A stretch of 64,000 nt of DNA from contig CAVPVB010000007.1 in NCBI GenBank assembly GCA_963709085.1, positions 124,001 to 188,000 of the forward strand. Reading direction: 5' to 3'. Positions 7,807 to 16,845 of the stretch are shown here, one piece after another; positions within the stretch are counted from its first letter, which is position 1; each line of letters starts with the position of its first letter. The notes beneath the pieces are model-generated. The model saw only the letters and a program-made list of their open reading frames with translations. It did not search any database and was not told the origin of the DNA. Made by a program: the position numbers and the translations under genes. The DNA is from Rhodovastum sp963709085. GTDB lineage: Bacteria > Pseudomonadota > Alphaproteobacteria > Acetobacterales > Acetobacteraceae.

Positions 7807-9239
7807 TGAAAACCCTGTTCCTGCAGCCGCCGAGCTTTGACGGTTTCGACGGGGGCGCCGGCTCGCGCTATCAGGCGAAGCGCGAGATCAAGAGCTTCTG
7901 GTTCCCGACCTGGCTTGCCCAGCCGGCCGCCCTGGTGCCGGGCAGCCGGCTGATCGACGCGCCGCCCGCCCGCATCGGCCTTGACGCGGTGCTGGCCGAG
8001 GCGCGCGGGCGGGATTTGTGCATCATCCACACCTCGACCCCCTCATTCCCTTCCGACGTGAAGGTGGCGCAGGCGCTGAAGGACGCCAATCCGGCACTGA
8101 AGATCGGCTTCGTCGGCGCGAAAGTGGCGGTGCAGCCGGAGGAAAGCCTGCTGAAAGGCGCGCCGATCGACTTCGTGGCGCGCAACGAGTTTGATTTCAC
8201 CATCCAGGAGATCGCCGAGGGGCGCGACTGGGCGCATATCGACGGCATCTCCTGGCGCAACGATGCGGGCGCGATCGTCCACAACCCGGACCGCGCGGTG
8301 CTGGAAGACATGGACCGGCTGCCGTTCGTGACGGAAGTCTACAAGCGCGACCTGCGCATTGAGGATTATTTCATCGGCTATCTGCTGCACCCCTATGTCT
8401 CGCTGTATACGGGCCGGGGCTGCAAGAGCCATTGCACCTTCTGCCTGTGGCCGCAGACGGTTGGCGGCCACCGTTACCGGGTGCGCAGCCCCGGCCACGT
8501 GGCCGAGGAAATCCGGCTGCTGAAATCCGCCTTCCCGCAGGTGCGGGAGATTTTCTTCGACGACGACACCTTCACCGACAATTTGCTGCGCGCCGAGGCG
8601 ATCGCGCGCGAGCTGGGCCGCATGGGCGTCACCTGGTCCTGCAACGCCAAGGCCAATGTCCCACGTGAAACATTGAAGGTGCTGGCCGAGAACGGGCTGC
8701 GGCTGTTGCTGGTGGGCTATGAGAGCGGCAACCAGCAGATATTGCACAATATCAAGAAGGGCATGCGGATCGAGGTGGCGAAGCAGTTCACCAAGGACTG
8801 CCATGAGCTTGGCATCAAGATTCACGGCACCTTCATTCTCGGCCTGCCCGGCGAGACGAAAGAGACCATCGAGGAGACCATCCGCTTCGCCACCGAAGTG
8901 AACCCGCACACCATGCAGGTATCGCTGGCCGCGCCCTACCCCGGCACGTTCCTGCACCGGCAGGCGTTGCATAACGGGTGGCTGGATGCCAGCCATGCCG
9001 ATCTGGTGGACGAGCACGGCATTCAGATCGCGCCGCTGCATTATCCGCATTTGTCGCACACCGAGATTTTCGAATCGGTGGAGGTTTTCTACCGGCGCTT
9101 CTACTTCCGGGCGCCGAAGATCGCCTCGATCGTGGGCGAGATGGTGCGCAGCCCGCAGATGATGAAACGGCGGCTGCGGGAAGGGGTGGAGTTTTTCCAG
9201 TTTCTTCGCGAACGGCAGCGGGACCGGGCGGCGGCGTGA
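7803..9239 (+). CDS. hpnJ: HpnJ, B12-binding-type radical SAM enzyme for hopanoid cyclitol ether
   Basis: The 478-residue protein has an N-terminal cobalamin-binding-like Rossmann region (IIHTSTPSFPSDVKVAQALK, about residues 75-95). A radical-SAM core follows, with GRGCKSHCTFC giving Cys207, Cys211 and Cys214 as iron-sulfur ligands. It converts the N-linked glucosamine of glucosaminyl bacteriohopanetetrol to the cyclopentyl cyclitol ether. I chose ATG 7803, which overlaps the hpnI stop; a second ATG follows at 7806. The longer upstream frame is the shadow of hpnI. The tip of the gene abuts a dispersed repeat that runs into hpnK. Confidence 0.9.
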   Translation: MMKTLFLQPPSFDGFDGGAGSRYQAKREIKSFWFPTWLAQPAALVPGSRLIDAPPARIGLDAVLAEARGRDLCIIHTSTPSFPSDVKVAQALKDANPALKIGFVGAKVAVQPEESLLKGAPIDFVARNEFDFTIQEIAEGRDWAHIDGISWRNDAGAIVHNPDRAVLEDMDRLPFVTEVYKRDLRIEDYFIGYLLHPYVSLYTGRGCKSHCTFCLWPQTVGGHRYRVRSPGHVAEEIRLLKSAFPQVREIFFDDDTFTDNLLRAEAIARELGRMGVTWSCNAKANVPRETLKVLAENGLRLLLVGYESGNQQILHNIKKGMRIEVAKQFTKDCHELGIKIHGTFILGLPGETKETIEETIRFATEVNPHTMQVSLAAPYPGTFLHRQALHNGWLDASHADLVDEHGIQIAPLHYPHLSHTEIFESVEVFYRRFYFRAPKIASIVGEMVRSPQMMKRRLREGVEFFQFLRERQRDRAAA

Positions 9240-9246
9240 AGCAGTG

Positions 9247-10113
9247 ATGGGGTCCAGGGGCCTCTCGGCCCTTGGCGGGTCCAGGGCAGAGCCCTGGCCT
9301 TGCTTCACTGCTGACGATTTCGGCCTGTCGGTCGCGGTAAACGAGGGCATCGAGCGCGCGCATCGCGATGGCGTTCTAAACGCCGCCAGCCTGATGGTAG
9401 CCGGCGAGGCCGCCGCCGACGCGGTAGCGCGGGCAAGGCGCAATCCGGGGCTGCGGGTGGGGTTGCATCTGGTGGTGATCGAGGGGCCGGCGGTGCTGCC
9501 GCCCTCGGCTATCCCCGATCTGGTGGATGCGCGCGGCTGGTTTCCGTCGGACCAGCTTCGCCTGGGGGTGGATTATTTTTTCCGTCCGCGGGTGCGCCGC
9601 CAACTGGCGGCGGAAATCCGGGCGCAGTTCGCCGCTTTTGCCGCCACCGGGCTGCGGCTCGGTCATGCCGATGCGCATAAGCACATGCATCTGCATCCGA
9701 CCGTGGGTGCGATGCTGGTGCGGATGGGGCGGGCGTTCGGGCTGCCGGCGGTGCGCGTGCCGGCCGAACCGCCGGCGGTGATGGCGGCGTGCGGCGTGCC
9801 GGCAACGGCGGGCGCGCGGGCGCTGTATGCCTGGTCCGGATTGCTGCGCCGGCAGGTGGGGCGGGCCGGCATGGCGGTGCCCGACGCGATGTTCGGCCTG
9901 GCCTGGACCGGGCACATGACCGAGGACCGGTTGCTCCGGCTGATTCCGCATTTGCCGGCGGGGCGGAACGAAATCTATTTCCACCCCGCCACGGGCCGCG
10001 ACACCACGCTCGACAGGCTGATGCCTGGTTACGAGCACGCGGCTGAACTGGCGGCGCTGTGCAGCCCGGCGGTGCGGGCTGCATTGGCGCGGCAGGGAAT
10101 GGCGCCGCCCTGA
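9247..10113 (+). CDS. hpnK: HpnK, YdjC-type hopanoid N-deacetylase with a repeat-derived N-terminus
   Basis: HpnK deacetylates GlcNAc-bacteriohopanetetrol and belongs to the YdjC/ChbG carbohydrate-deacetylase family. Metal-site motifs TADDFGLS (start), GHADAHKHMHLHP and the late IYFHPA are all present, so the catalytic domain looks whole. Family members normally start M-x-x-L-I-V-TADDFG. Here the roughly 20 codons before TADDFG are encoded entirely by a dispersed hairpin repeat (9249-9306), giving MGSRGLSALGG...EPWPCF. The start is therefore uncertain: ATG 9247 or GTG 9244, with no Shine-Dalgarno visible for either. The gene follows hpnJ by seven bases and may rely on reinitiation. Confidence 0.8.
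   Translation: MGSRGLSALGGSRAEPWPCFTADDFGLSVAVNEGIERAHRDGVLNAASLMVAGEAAADAVARARRNPGLRVGLHLVVIEGPAVLPPSAIPDLVDARGWFPSDQLRLGVDYFFRPRVRRQLAAEIRAQFAAFAATGLRLGHADAHKHMHLHPTVGAMLVRMGRAFGLPAVRVPAEPPAVMAACGVPATAGARALYAWSGLLRRQVGRAGMAVPDAMFGLAWTGHMTEDRLLRLIPHLPAGRNEIYFHPATGRDTTLDRLMPGYEHAAELAALCSPAVRAALARQGMAPP
9249..9306 (+). repeat. dispersed double-hairpin repeat, copy A (inside the hpnK 5' end)
   Basis: The copy holds two stem-loops in tandem. The first is built on AGGGGCCTCTCGGCCCTTGG and the second on CCAGGGCAGAGCCCTGG. It starts two bases into the hpnK ATG and ends immediately before the codon for the conserved Thr of TADDFG. It is in the + orientation relative to the other copies. Unlike the others, its right-hand end faces the body of a plus-strand gene rather than the 3' end of a minus-strand gene. 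Confidence 0.85.
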
Positions 10114-10119
10114 GCTGCG

Positions 10120-10569
10120 TCAGACCATGTGTACGCCGTATTCCGCGCACACCGCGCCGATCGCATCGGCGCTCGGGGTGCCGGTGGCCGTCAGGCAATC
10201 CAGGGCCCGGAACATTGCCGCGATGCGCCGGCCCGGGGTGCAGATGAGCAAGGTATGCGCCGGGGCGGCGGTTTCGTTACGGAATCCGTGCGCCGCGCCG
10301 TGCGGCAGGTGGACGCAGGTGCCCGCACCGGCGCGGAATTCGCCGCCCGTGGTCTGCAGGGTGAGCGTGCCGTCGAGAATCCGGAACACCTCGTCATCCT
10401 CGTCATGCACGTGCAGCGGCACGGCGTAGCCCGGGGGCGCGGTGTGTTCGGCCACGAACAGGCCGGTCGCGCCGTCCAGCTTGACGGTCATCGTCCCGCC
10501 GAACACGTCGAGCATTTCGCCGGTTTCGGGTGCGATCGCCTCGATGAAACGAATTGCGACATCCAGCAT
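10120..10569 (-). CDS. cupin-domain protein
   Basis: The 149-residue protein contains a cupin_2 beta-barrel. The first cupin motif is visible as PLHVHDEDDEVFRILDGTLT (residues about 51-70), with the metal-ligand pattern HxHxxxxE, and the second as HLPHGAAHGFRNE. Start chosen at ATG 10569 because AGGAGG stands six bases upstream; a longer frame from 10584 adds only MQEEI. It probably binds a metal and acts on or senses a small molecule, but the substrate cannot be told. It is convergent with hpnK, separated by six bases. Confidence 0.75.
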   Translation of the reverse strand: MLDVAIRFIEAIAPETGEMLDVFGGTMTVKLDGATGLFVAEHTAPPGYAVPLHVHDEDDEVFRILDGTLTLQTTGGEFRAGAGTCVHLPHGAAHGFRNETAAPAHTLLICTPGRRIAAMFRALDCLTATGTPSADAIGAVCAEYGVHMV

Positions 10570-10728
10570 TATTTCCTCCTGCATTTCTGTGACTGGGCGC
10601 CGCCCGCATCACCGAAGCGGGCGCACACGGCAGAAATGGCGTCTGCGCGCGCTGTTCGCCATGGCGAACAATCAATTGTGTAAACGTCTTCGTTGGTCAT
10701 TTGCGGCGGGGGCCAGGCGAGGCGGGGC

Positions 10729-11091
10729 CTACGGGCGCGGGACATCCGGCCGCGACGGCACCGGACGCGGCGTTCCAACCACGACCTCGGCCGCCGGTTT
10801 GCCGCGCAGCACATCCCCGGTGGCGTCGCCGCGCAGCAGGTCGTGCGGGGCAGGGGTGCCGCGCAGCACGTCGCCGGCGGGCGGCGGCGGTCCCACGCAC
10901 AGCGTGCCGAAGGCGGGAAGCCCCGTCAGGCCCAGCGCGCCGACGACAGGGCCGACAACCGGTGCTTTCGTGCGCCCGGCCAGGCCGGCGTAGATTTCCA
11001 CATTCATCGGCGGCCCGACCGGGATGGCGGGGCAATCCGCAGGCTGGGCGAGCGCCGGCGCGGCCAGCAGCAGCATGATGAGAAGCGCCAT
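10729..11091 (-). CDS. small secreted protein with DxLRG repeats, hypothetical
   Basis: The 120-residue product begins with a signal peptide (MALLIMLLLAAPALA, cleavage near residue 15-16). The mature, Pro/Gly-rich sequence contains two Cys (AQPADCPAIPVG and FGTLCVGPPPP). Near the C-terminus a motif recurs three times at about 10-residue spacing: GDVLRGTP, HDLLRGDA and GDVLRGKP. I do not recognise the family. The start at 11091 is chosen so that the signal sequence sits at the N-terminus; a longer frame from 11178 would bury it. Function unknown. Confidence 0.5.
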   Translation of the reverse strand: MALLIMLLLAAPALAQPADCPAIPVGPPMNVEIYAGLAGRTKAPVVGPVVGALGLTGLPAFGTLCVGPPPPAGDVLRGTPAPHDLLRGDATGDVLRGKPAAEVVVGTPRPVPSRPDVPRP

Positions 11092-11217
11092 GCCGCCGAG
11101 ACTGGCATGGCGAGGTGAATACGGCGTTTCTGCGCGGTGATATTGAAGTGGACCATTGCATGGTCCATATTTCGGCACGGATCGGACGGGTTATCGATCC
11201 GGGACGAAGGGGATGGG

Positions 11218-11475
11218 ATGAGGATTTCCGTAACCGAGGCCAAGGTCCAGTTGACGGATCTGGTCCGGCGCGCCGAAGCGGGGGATGAAATCATCCTCAC
11301 CCGCCACGGCCAAGCGGCCGTGCGTCTCGTTCCGGTCCGATCGGTACCTGACCGGACGGTTCGCCGGCAGGTTCTTGAGGCGGCGCGAAGGGCGGGCGCC
11401 GCCAGGGCGAATGCGGGGCCGGATGCCGCGCGAAGCCAGGACTTCCTCTATGGCGAGGATGGTTTGCCCCGATGA
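11218..11475 (+). CDS. Phd/YefM-family antitoxin
   Basis: The 85-residue protein opens with the typical Phd fold, MRISVTEAKVQLTDLVRRAE, followed by AGDEIILTRHGQAAVRLVP, the DNA-binding domain of type II antitoxins of the Phd/YefM class. The C-terminal half is Arg/Ala-rich, as expected for the disordered toxin-wrapping tail. ATG 11218 follows a purine-rich gaaggggatggg sequence. The PIN-domain toxin starts ten bases after its stop, forming a two-gene toxin-antitoxin operon that probably autoregulates. Confidence 0.85.
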   Translation: MRISVTEAKVQLTDLVRRAEAGDEIILTRHGQAAVRLVPVRSVPDRTVRRQVLEAARRAGAARANAGPDAARSQDFLYGEDGLPR

Positions 11476-11485
11476 TCGAGGCCGG

Positions 11486-11869
11486 ATGATCGCCGTCGAC
11501 ACGTCGGCGCTGATGGCGATCGTTCTCGGCGAGACGGCGGCCGATGCGTGCATTGCCGCGCTTGAAGCCGAGGCCGAGGTGTTGATTTCGGCCGGGACCG
11601 TGGCGGAAGCGCTGATCGTTGCGACCCGGCGGAATGTTGCCGGCGAAATGGCGAATCTGATCGAGGGGCTTGGCTTCGATGTCGTGACCGTTACGCCGGC
11701 CGCGGCACGGCGGATTGCCCAGGCTTATGCGCGCTGGGGCAAGGGCGTGCATCCGGCGGGTTTGAATTTCGGTGACTGTTTTTCCTATGCGGTGGCCAGT
11801 GAGCATTCCTGCCGCCTGCTTTTCGTCGGCCAGGATTTCGCCGCCACCGACCTGGAAAGCGTTCTGTAG
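11486..11869 (+). CDS. vapC: VapC-family PIN-domain toxin
   Basis: The 127-residue protein is a PIN-domain ribonuclease. MIAVDTSALMAIVLGE carries the first catalytic Asp (residue 5), and LNFGDCFSYAVA carries the later acidic residue; TLAE-like SAGTVAEALIV supplies the conserved Glu. Such toxins cleave tRNA or rRNA and are neutralised by the cognate antitoxin, here the Phd-type protein directly upstream. Start at ATG 11486. It is convergent with the FAD oxidoreductase, six bases away. Confidence 0.85.
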   Translation: MIAVDTSALMAIVLGETAADACIAALEAEAEVLISAGTVAEALIVATRRNVAGEMANLIEGLGFDVVTVTPAAARRIAQAYARWGKGVHPAGLNFGDCFSYAVASEHSCRLLFVGQDFAATDLESVL

Positions 11870-11875
11870 CGTCGC

Positions 11876-12988
11876 TTACCGTGCCGCCGCCCCCACCATC
11901 TCCGCCACATAAGCCGCAAGCGCGATCGAAGCGGTGAGCCCCGGGCTTTCGATGCCGAACAGATGGACCAGGCCCGGGATGCCGTGCGCCGGTGGCCCTT
12001 GCACGACGAAATCCTGGCCGGGGGCGCCGGGCGGCACTATTTTCGGACGGATGCCGGCATAGCCGGGTTGCAGGGCGCCGTCCGGCAGGCCGGGCCAGTA
12101 GCGGCGCACGGCGGCGTAAAAGCCGTCGGCGCGGCGCGGGTCCACGCTGTAGTCGATGCGGTCGGTCCATTCGACATCCGGCCCGAACCGGGCCTGCCCG
12201 CCAAGGTCGATGGTCAGGTGGACGCCGAGACCGCCGGGCACCGGCACGGGATAAATCAGCCGGGAGAACGGCGAGCGTCCCGCGAGGGTGAAGTAGTTGC
12301 CCTTGGCGTAATAGGCGGTGGGGATGAACGCGCCGGGCATGCCGGCGAAGGAGCGGGCCACCGCCGGGGCGTGCAGCCCGGCAGCGTTGACCACAAGGCG
12401 GCAGCGCAGGCGCATGGGGTCGGCCCCGCCCACGGCGATTTCAGTGCCGGCACCGGTGGCGCAGCCCCCGGCGACCGGACTGTGGAACACGAACACGGCG
12501 CCGGCCTGTTCGGCCTCGCCCTGCAGGGCCAGCATGGTGGCGTGGCTGTCCAGCACGCCAGTGGTGCCGGAGAGCAGGGCGGCGGTGCAGGATAGGTTGG
12601 GTTCCAGCCCGGTCGCCTCGGCGGCGGTGAGCAGGCGCATCTCTTCGACGCCGTTGGCTTCCGCGCGCGCCTTGATGCCCGCGAGTTTTTCCCCCTCCGC
12701 GTCACTGGTGGCGACGATCAGCTTGCCGCACTGGCGGAACGGCACGCCGTGGTCGCGGCAGAAATCGTACAATACGCGGCGGCCCTGCACGCAGAACCGG
12801 GCCATCAGGCTGTCCTTCGGGTAGTAGATGCCGGCGTGGATGACCTCACTGTTGCGGCTGGAGGTTGCCGTGCCGATGCGATCGGCGGATTCCAGCACGA
12901 TCACCTCGCGGCCGGCCTGCGCCAGGGCGCGGGCGACGGCGATGCCCACCACGCCGGCCCCGATCACCACGCAATCAACATCTTCCAT
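11876..12988 (-). CDS. FAD-dependent oxidoreductase of the DAO family (L-2-hydroxyglutarate oxidase-like)
   Basis: The 370-residue flavoprotein begins MEDVDCVVIGAGVVGIAVAR, a Rossmann GxGxxG site for FAD, and continues with VLESADRIGTATSSRNSEVIHAGIYY, a signature of the LhgO/YgaF-like branch of D-amino-acid-oxidase-fold enzymes. The C-terminal PGYAGIRPKI and LFGIESPGLTASIALA motifs complete the FAD site. It probably oxidises a 2-hydroxy acid to a 2-oxo acid and passes electrons to quinone, as LhgO does; the exact substrate is inferred. ATG 12988 is used because it places the Rossmann motif at the N-terminus. Confidence 0.8.
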   Translation of the reverse strand: MEDVDCVVIGAGVVGIAVARALAQAGREVIVLESADRIGTATSSRNSEVIHAGIYYPKDSLMARFCVQGRRVLYDFCRDHGVPFRQCGKLIVATSDAEGEKLAGIKARAEANGVEEMRLLTAAEATGLEPNLSCTAALLSGTTGVLDSHATMLALQGEAEQAGAVFVFHSPVAGGCATGAGTEIAVGGADPMRLRCRLVVNAAGLHAPAVARSFAGMPGAFIPTAYYAKGNYFTLAGRSPFSRLIYPVPVPGGLGVHLTIDLGGQARFGPDVEWTDRIDYSVDPRRADGFYAAVRRYWPGLPDGALQPGYAGIRPKIVPPGAPGQDFVVQGPPAHGIPGLVHLFGIESPGLTASIALAAYVAEMVGAAAR

Positions 12989-13122
12989 CGCGGCTCTGCC
13001 CGTTTGCGGCGGCGCTTCACTGCGCCATGTGCGGGGGAACAACAAGATCACCATGCCGCCGGTCGCAGGGCAGCTTTTGTCGCGGTTGACATCGCCGTCC
13101 CTGGCATGGTCCGCCTGCCCGC

Positions 13123-15495
13123 ATGACCCGCTTCCTGCCTGTCCTGTTGCTCGCCCTCCTGCTCACCCCCGGCCTGGATGCAGGCCGCGCCGCGGCCCAG
13201 GCCCCGCCCAGCCGCGCCCAGGCGCAGAGCGCGCTCGACGTGCTGCGCGACGACGCCAAACGCAGCCAGTTGATCACCGTGCTGGACGCGATCGCCCGCG
13301 CCGCCCCCCCGGCCGCCGAGCAGCCGGCCGCCCGCGTTTCCCCACCGGAAAGCCCCGCCGCGGCCGAGCCCGCCGCCGCCGCGGCCGGCCTGATACCGTC
13401 GCCATCCGAGGAAAAACCCCTCCCCATTCCGCTCGACCCGGACAGCGTCGCCGCGGAGGTGCTCACCAGCGCTTCCGAGCGCCTGTCGCACCTGACGGAC
13501 GATATCGTGACCACTGCCGAGGGGGTCGCGGATTTTCGCACCCTCGGCAACTGGCTGGTCCAGTTGGCCACCAGCCCCGACCGCCAGCAGCAATTGCTCA
13601 ATACCGGCTGGCGGCTGCTGCTGGTGCTCGCCACCGGGCTGGCCGTCGAGCTGGCAACCCGCACCGCGTTGCGCCGGCCGGCGCGCGCGCTGGAACATGC
13701 CGCCCCGGCCGGTCCACCGGTCGAAACCGACGGGCTGGCGGAGGCCGAAGCCGGCCAGACCGAGAAGCTCCGCCGCAGGATGCCGGCATTGCTGCTGCTG
13801 CGCCGGCTGCCCTATGCGCTCGGCCGCTTCCTGCTCGATCTCCTGCCGGTGCTGGCGTTGCTGGCGGTCGGCTACGTCATGGCCCAGACGCGGCTGGCCG
13901 ACAGCTACACCACGCGCCTGGTCATCATCGGCGTGCTGCAGGCCATGGGCGCCTGCTATCTGGCCATTGCCATCACGCGCCTGCTGGCCAGCCCCGGCAC
14001 TCCGCGACTGCGGCTGGTGCCGCTGTCGGAGCGACGCGCCGCCTACGTGCTGTCCTGGACCCGCCGGCTCGCCGTGCTGGTGGCAGTGGGCACCACGATC
14101 GCCGAGACCGGCCGCCTGTTCGGCCTTTATCACATCGCCCACGACGCCCTGATCAAGCTGCTCTCGATGGTGGTGCTGGTGTGCCTGATCACCATCGTGC
14201 TGCAGATCCGCGCCCCGGTCGCCGCCAGCATCCGCGCCCCCGAGGGTCGCACCGACCTGCTGGCGAAGCTGCGCAACCGCAGCGCCGCGAGTTGGCATGT
14301 GGCCGCCATCTTCTATCTCGGTGCGTTGTGGATGGTCTGGGCCTTCGATCTGCCGAACGGCTTCACCCGCCTCGTGCGGGGGGTGGTGGCGACCATGGTG
14401 ATCGCGGTGCTGGCGCGGCTGCTGTCCATCGCCGTCGAGAGCGCGCTCGACCGCGCCCTGCGCATGTCAGCGGAAACGTCGGCGCGCCATCCGGGGCTGG
14501 AAACCCGCGCGCGCGGCTACCAGCCGGTCGCCCGCGCCCTGCTGAGCGCCACCATCACCGCGGTCGCGCTACTGGCGATGTTGCAGGCCTGGGGGTTCAA
14601 CGCCGTCGCCTGGTTCACCGGCGGTGCCCTGGGCGGGCGGATCGCCGGCGTGCTCGGCGGCGTCGCCGCCACGGTGGCGGTCGCGCTGGCGGTGTGGGAG
14701 GCGACCAATATCGCCATCCATCTTCATCTGGCGCGGCTGACGCGCGAGGCCCAGGCCGCCCGTTCGGCGCGGCTGCGCACCCTGCTGCCGATGCTGCGCA
14801 CCACCCTGCTGGTCAGCATCTGCACCATCGCCGGGCTCATGGTGCTCAGCGAGATCGGCCTCAACATCGCTCCCCTGCTGGCCGGCGCCGGCGTGGTCGG
14901 GCTGGCGATCGGCTTCGGCTCGCAGAAACTGGTGCAGGACATCATCACCGGCCTGTTCCTGCTGCTGGAGAACGCCATGCAGGTGGGCGACGTGGTCAGC
15001 CTCGGCGGCCTGTCCGGCACGGTAGAGGCGCTGTCGATCCGCACCATCCGGCTGCGCGCGCTGGACGGCTCGGTGCATATCGTGCCGTTCAGCGCGGTCA
15101 CCACCGTCACCAACCAGACGCGCGATTTCGGCTACGCGGTGGTGGATGTCAGCATCGGCCTGAACGAAGACCCCGACCGCATTGCCGACCTCGTGCGCGC
15201 GGCGGCCCGCGAGATGCGGCAGGAACCGCGCTGGGAAATCGCCATCCGCGACGACCTCGATGTGCTGGGGGTGGAGAAGTTCCTCGACGCCGCGCTGGTA
15301 TTGCGCACCCGCACCAAGACGGTGCCGGCGCAGCGCTGGGCGGTGGCGCGGGAACTCAACCGGCGCATCAAGGCGCGCTTCGACGAGCTGGCGGTCGAGA
15401 GCCCCTGGACCAGCCACCGGGTGCTCGGCGTGCCGCCGCCGGAGCCGCCGCCGACGCCCTGGCCGGTGTCGCCGGGCGTCGGCGACCACGCATGA
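13123..15495 (+). CDS. MscS-family mechanosensitive ion channel with large N-terminal region
   Basis: The 790-residue protein has a signal peptide (about residues 1-26), a Pro/Ala-rich periplasmic region, and many transmembrane helices from about residue 165. The MscS core follows (about residues 560-750): pore helix NIAPLLAGAGVVGLAIGFGS, then QKLVQDIITGLFLLLENAMQ and the VGDVVSLGG beta-domain. It gates on membrane tension to release solutes in hypo-osmotic shock. The N-terminal extension is larger than in E. coli MscS and resembles the MscM/YbdG-like long variants. Gene stands alone, divergent from the FAD oxidoreductase. Confidence 0.88.
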   Translation: MTRFLPVLLLALLLTPGLDAGRAAAQAPPSRAQAQSALDVLRDDAKRSQLITVLDAIARAAPPAAEQPAARVSPPESPAAAEPAAAAAGLIPSPSEEKPLPIPLDPDSVAAEVLTSASERLSHLTDDIVTTAEGVADFRTLGNWLVQLATSPDRQQQLLNTGWRLLLVLATGLAVELATRTALRRPARALEHAAPAGPPVETDGLAEAEAGQTEKLRRRMPALLLLRRLPYALGRFLLDLLPVLALLAVGYVMAQTRLADSYTTRLVIIGVLQAMGACYLAIAITRLLASPGTPRLRLVPLSERRAAYVLSWTRRLAVLVAVGTTIAETGRLFGLYHIAHDALIKLLSMVVLVCLITIVLQIRAPVAASIRAPEGRTDLLAKLRNRSAASWHVAAIFYLGALWMVWAFDLPNGFTRLVRGVVATMVIAVLARLLSIAVESALDRALRMSAETSARHPGLETRARGYQPVARALLSATITAVALLAMLQAWGFNAVAWFTGGALGGRIAGVLGGVAATVAVALAVWEATNIAIHLHLARLTREAQAARSARLRTLLPMLRTTLLVSICTIAGLMVLSEIGLNIAPLLAGAGVVGLAIGFGSQKLVQDIITGLFLLLENAMQVGDVVSLGGLSGTVEALSIRTIRLRALDGSVHIVPFSAVTTVTNQTRDFGYAVVDVSIGLNEDPDRIADLVRAAAREMRQEPRWEIAIRDDLDVLGVEKFLDAALVLRTRTKTVPAQRWAVARELNRRIKARFDELAVESPWTSHRVLGVPPPEPPPTPWPVSPGVGDHA

Positions 15496-15648
15496 GCCGG
15501 CCCCGGCCGCGTATCTCTGCCATTGCCGCGTTCGTGCGGGTTTGACTTCGCCGTCCGGCCCGGCTCATTCTTACAGCCTTCCGCAACCGCGCGCGCCCGG
15601 GCGCGACGGCGGTGTCACTCGCGGAAAAGGCCAAGGACTGTCGAGGAT

Positions 15649-16845
15649 ATGATCCCCGCCCTGATGCCGACATACAACCGCGCCGACCTCGCTTTCGAGC
15701 GGGGCGAAGGCGCCTGGCTGTATACGGCCGACGGGCGACGATTCCTCGATTTCGGCAGCGGCATCGCCACCGCCAGCGTCGGCCACGGCAACCGGCATCT
15801 CGCCGACGCGATCGCCGCGCAGGCGCACCGGGTGATGCACGTTTCGAACCTGTACCGCATCCCCCAGGCCGAGCTGCTGGCGCAACGGCTGGTCGATGCG
15901 ACCTTCGCCGACAGCGTGTTCTTCTGCAACTCGGGCGCGGAAGCGAACGAGGGCATGGTGAAGATGATCCGCCGCGCCGCGTATGAACACGGCCAGCCCG
16001 ACCGTTACCGGGTAATCACCTTCGAGGGCGCCTTCCACGGCCGCACCCTGGCCATGCTGGCCGCCACCGGCAACGACAAATACCTGAAGGGCTTCGGCCC
16101 GAAGGTGGACGGCTTCGACCAGGTGCCGTTCAACAACCTCAACGCCGTGCGCGACGCCATCGGGCCGCACACCGCGGGAATCATTGTCGAGCCGCTGCAG
16201 GGCGAGGGCGGCATCCGCCGCGCCGGCACCGACTTTCTGCGCGGCCTGCGCGCCGCCTGCGACGAGTTCGGCCTGGTGCTCGGCCTCGACGAGGTCCAGT
16301 GCGGCATGGGGCGCAGCGGCCGGCTGTTCGCTTTTGAATGGGCCGGCATCGTGCCGGACGTGGTGACCACGGCCAAAGGGCTCGGCGGCGGCTTCCCGAT
16401 CGGCGCCATCCTGGCCCGCGAGCATGTGGCGAAATACCTGGTGCCGGGCTCCCACGGCACCACGTTCGGCGGCAACCCGCTGGCCTGCACCGCGGCCAAC
16501 GCCGTGCTCGACATTCTGCTCGCGCCCGGCTTCCTCGACGAGGTGGCGCGCAAGGGCGAGGTGCTCGCGGTGGCGCTGGCGGAACTGGTGGCCGCATTCC
16601 CCGCCGTGTTCGAGGCAGCGCGCGGCACCGGCCTGATCCAGGGGCTGAAATGTGTGCCGCCGGCCGGCGAGGTGCAGGCGGCCTTCATCGCGGAAGGGCT
16701 GCTGAGCGTGACCGCGGGCGAGAACGTGGTGCGGCTGGTGCCGCCGCTGGTGATCACGGATGCTGATATCGCCGAGGCGATGGCGAAGATGTACCGCGGG
16801 GCGGCGCGTTGCCTGGCCGCCGCGGGCAGGGACGCGGCCCAATGA
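15649..16845 (+). CDS. argD: acetylornithine aminotransferase
   Basis: This 398-residue PLP-dependent class III aminotransferase converts N-acetylglutamate semialdehyde to N-acetylornithine in arginine synthesis. The diagnostic stretches are FFCNSGAEANEGMVKM, the Asp-containing VLGLDEVQCGMGRSG, and TTAKGLGGGFPIGAI with the PLP-binding Lys. Start at ATG 15649, behind GAGGA; upstream in-frame codons back to 15523 lack coding character. Its last bases overlap the argF start (ATGA), indicating an argD-argF operon. Confidence 0.92.
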   Translation: MIPALMPTYNRADLAFERGEGAWLYTADGRRFLDFGSGIATASVGHGNRHLADAIAAQAHRVMHVSNLYRIPQAELLAQRLVDATFADSVFFCNSGAEANEGMVKMIRRAAYEHGQPDRYRVITFEGAFHGRTLAMLAATGNDKYLKGFGPKVDGFDQVPFNNLNAVRDAIGPHTAGIIVEPLQGEGGIRRAGTDFLRGLRAACDEFGLVLGLDEVQCGMGRSGRLFAFEWAGIVPDVVTTAKGLGGGFPIGAILAREHVAKYLVPGSHGTTFGGNPLACTAANAVLDILLAPGFLDEVARKGEVLAVALAELVAAFPAVFEAARGTGLIQGLKCVPPAGEVQAAFIAEGLLSVTAGENVVRLVPPLVITDADIAEAMAKMYRGAARCLAAAGRDAAQ

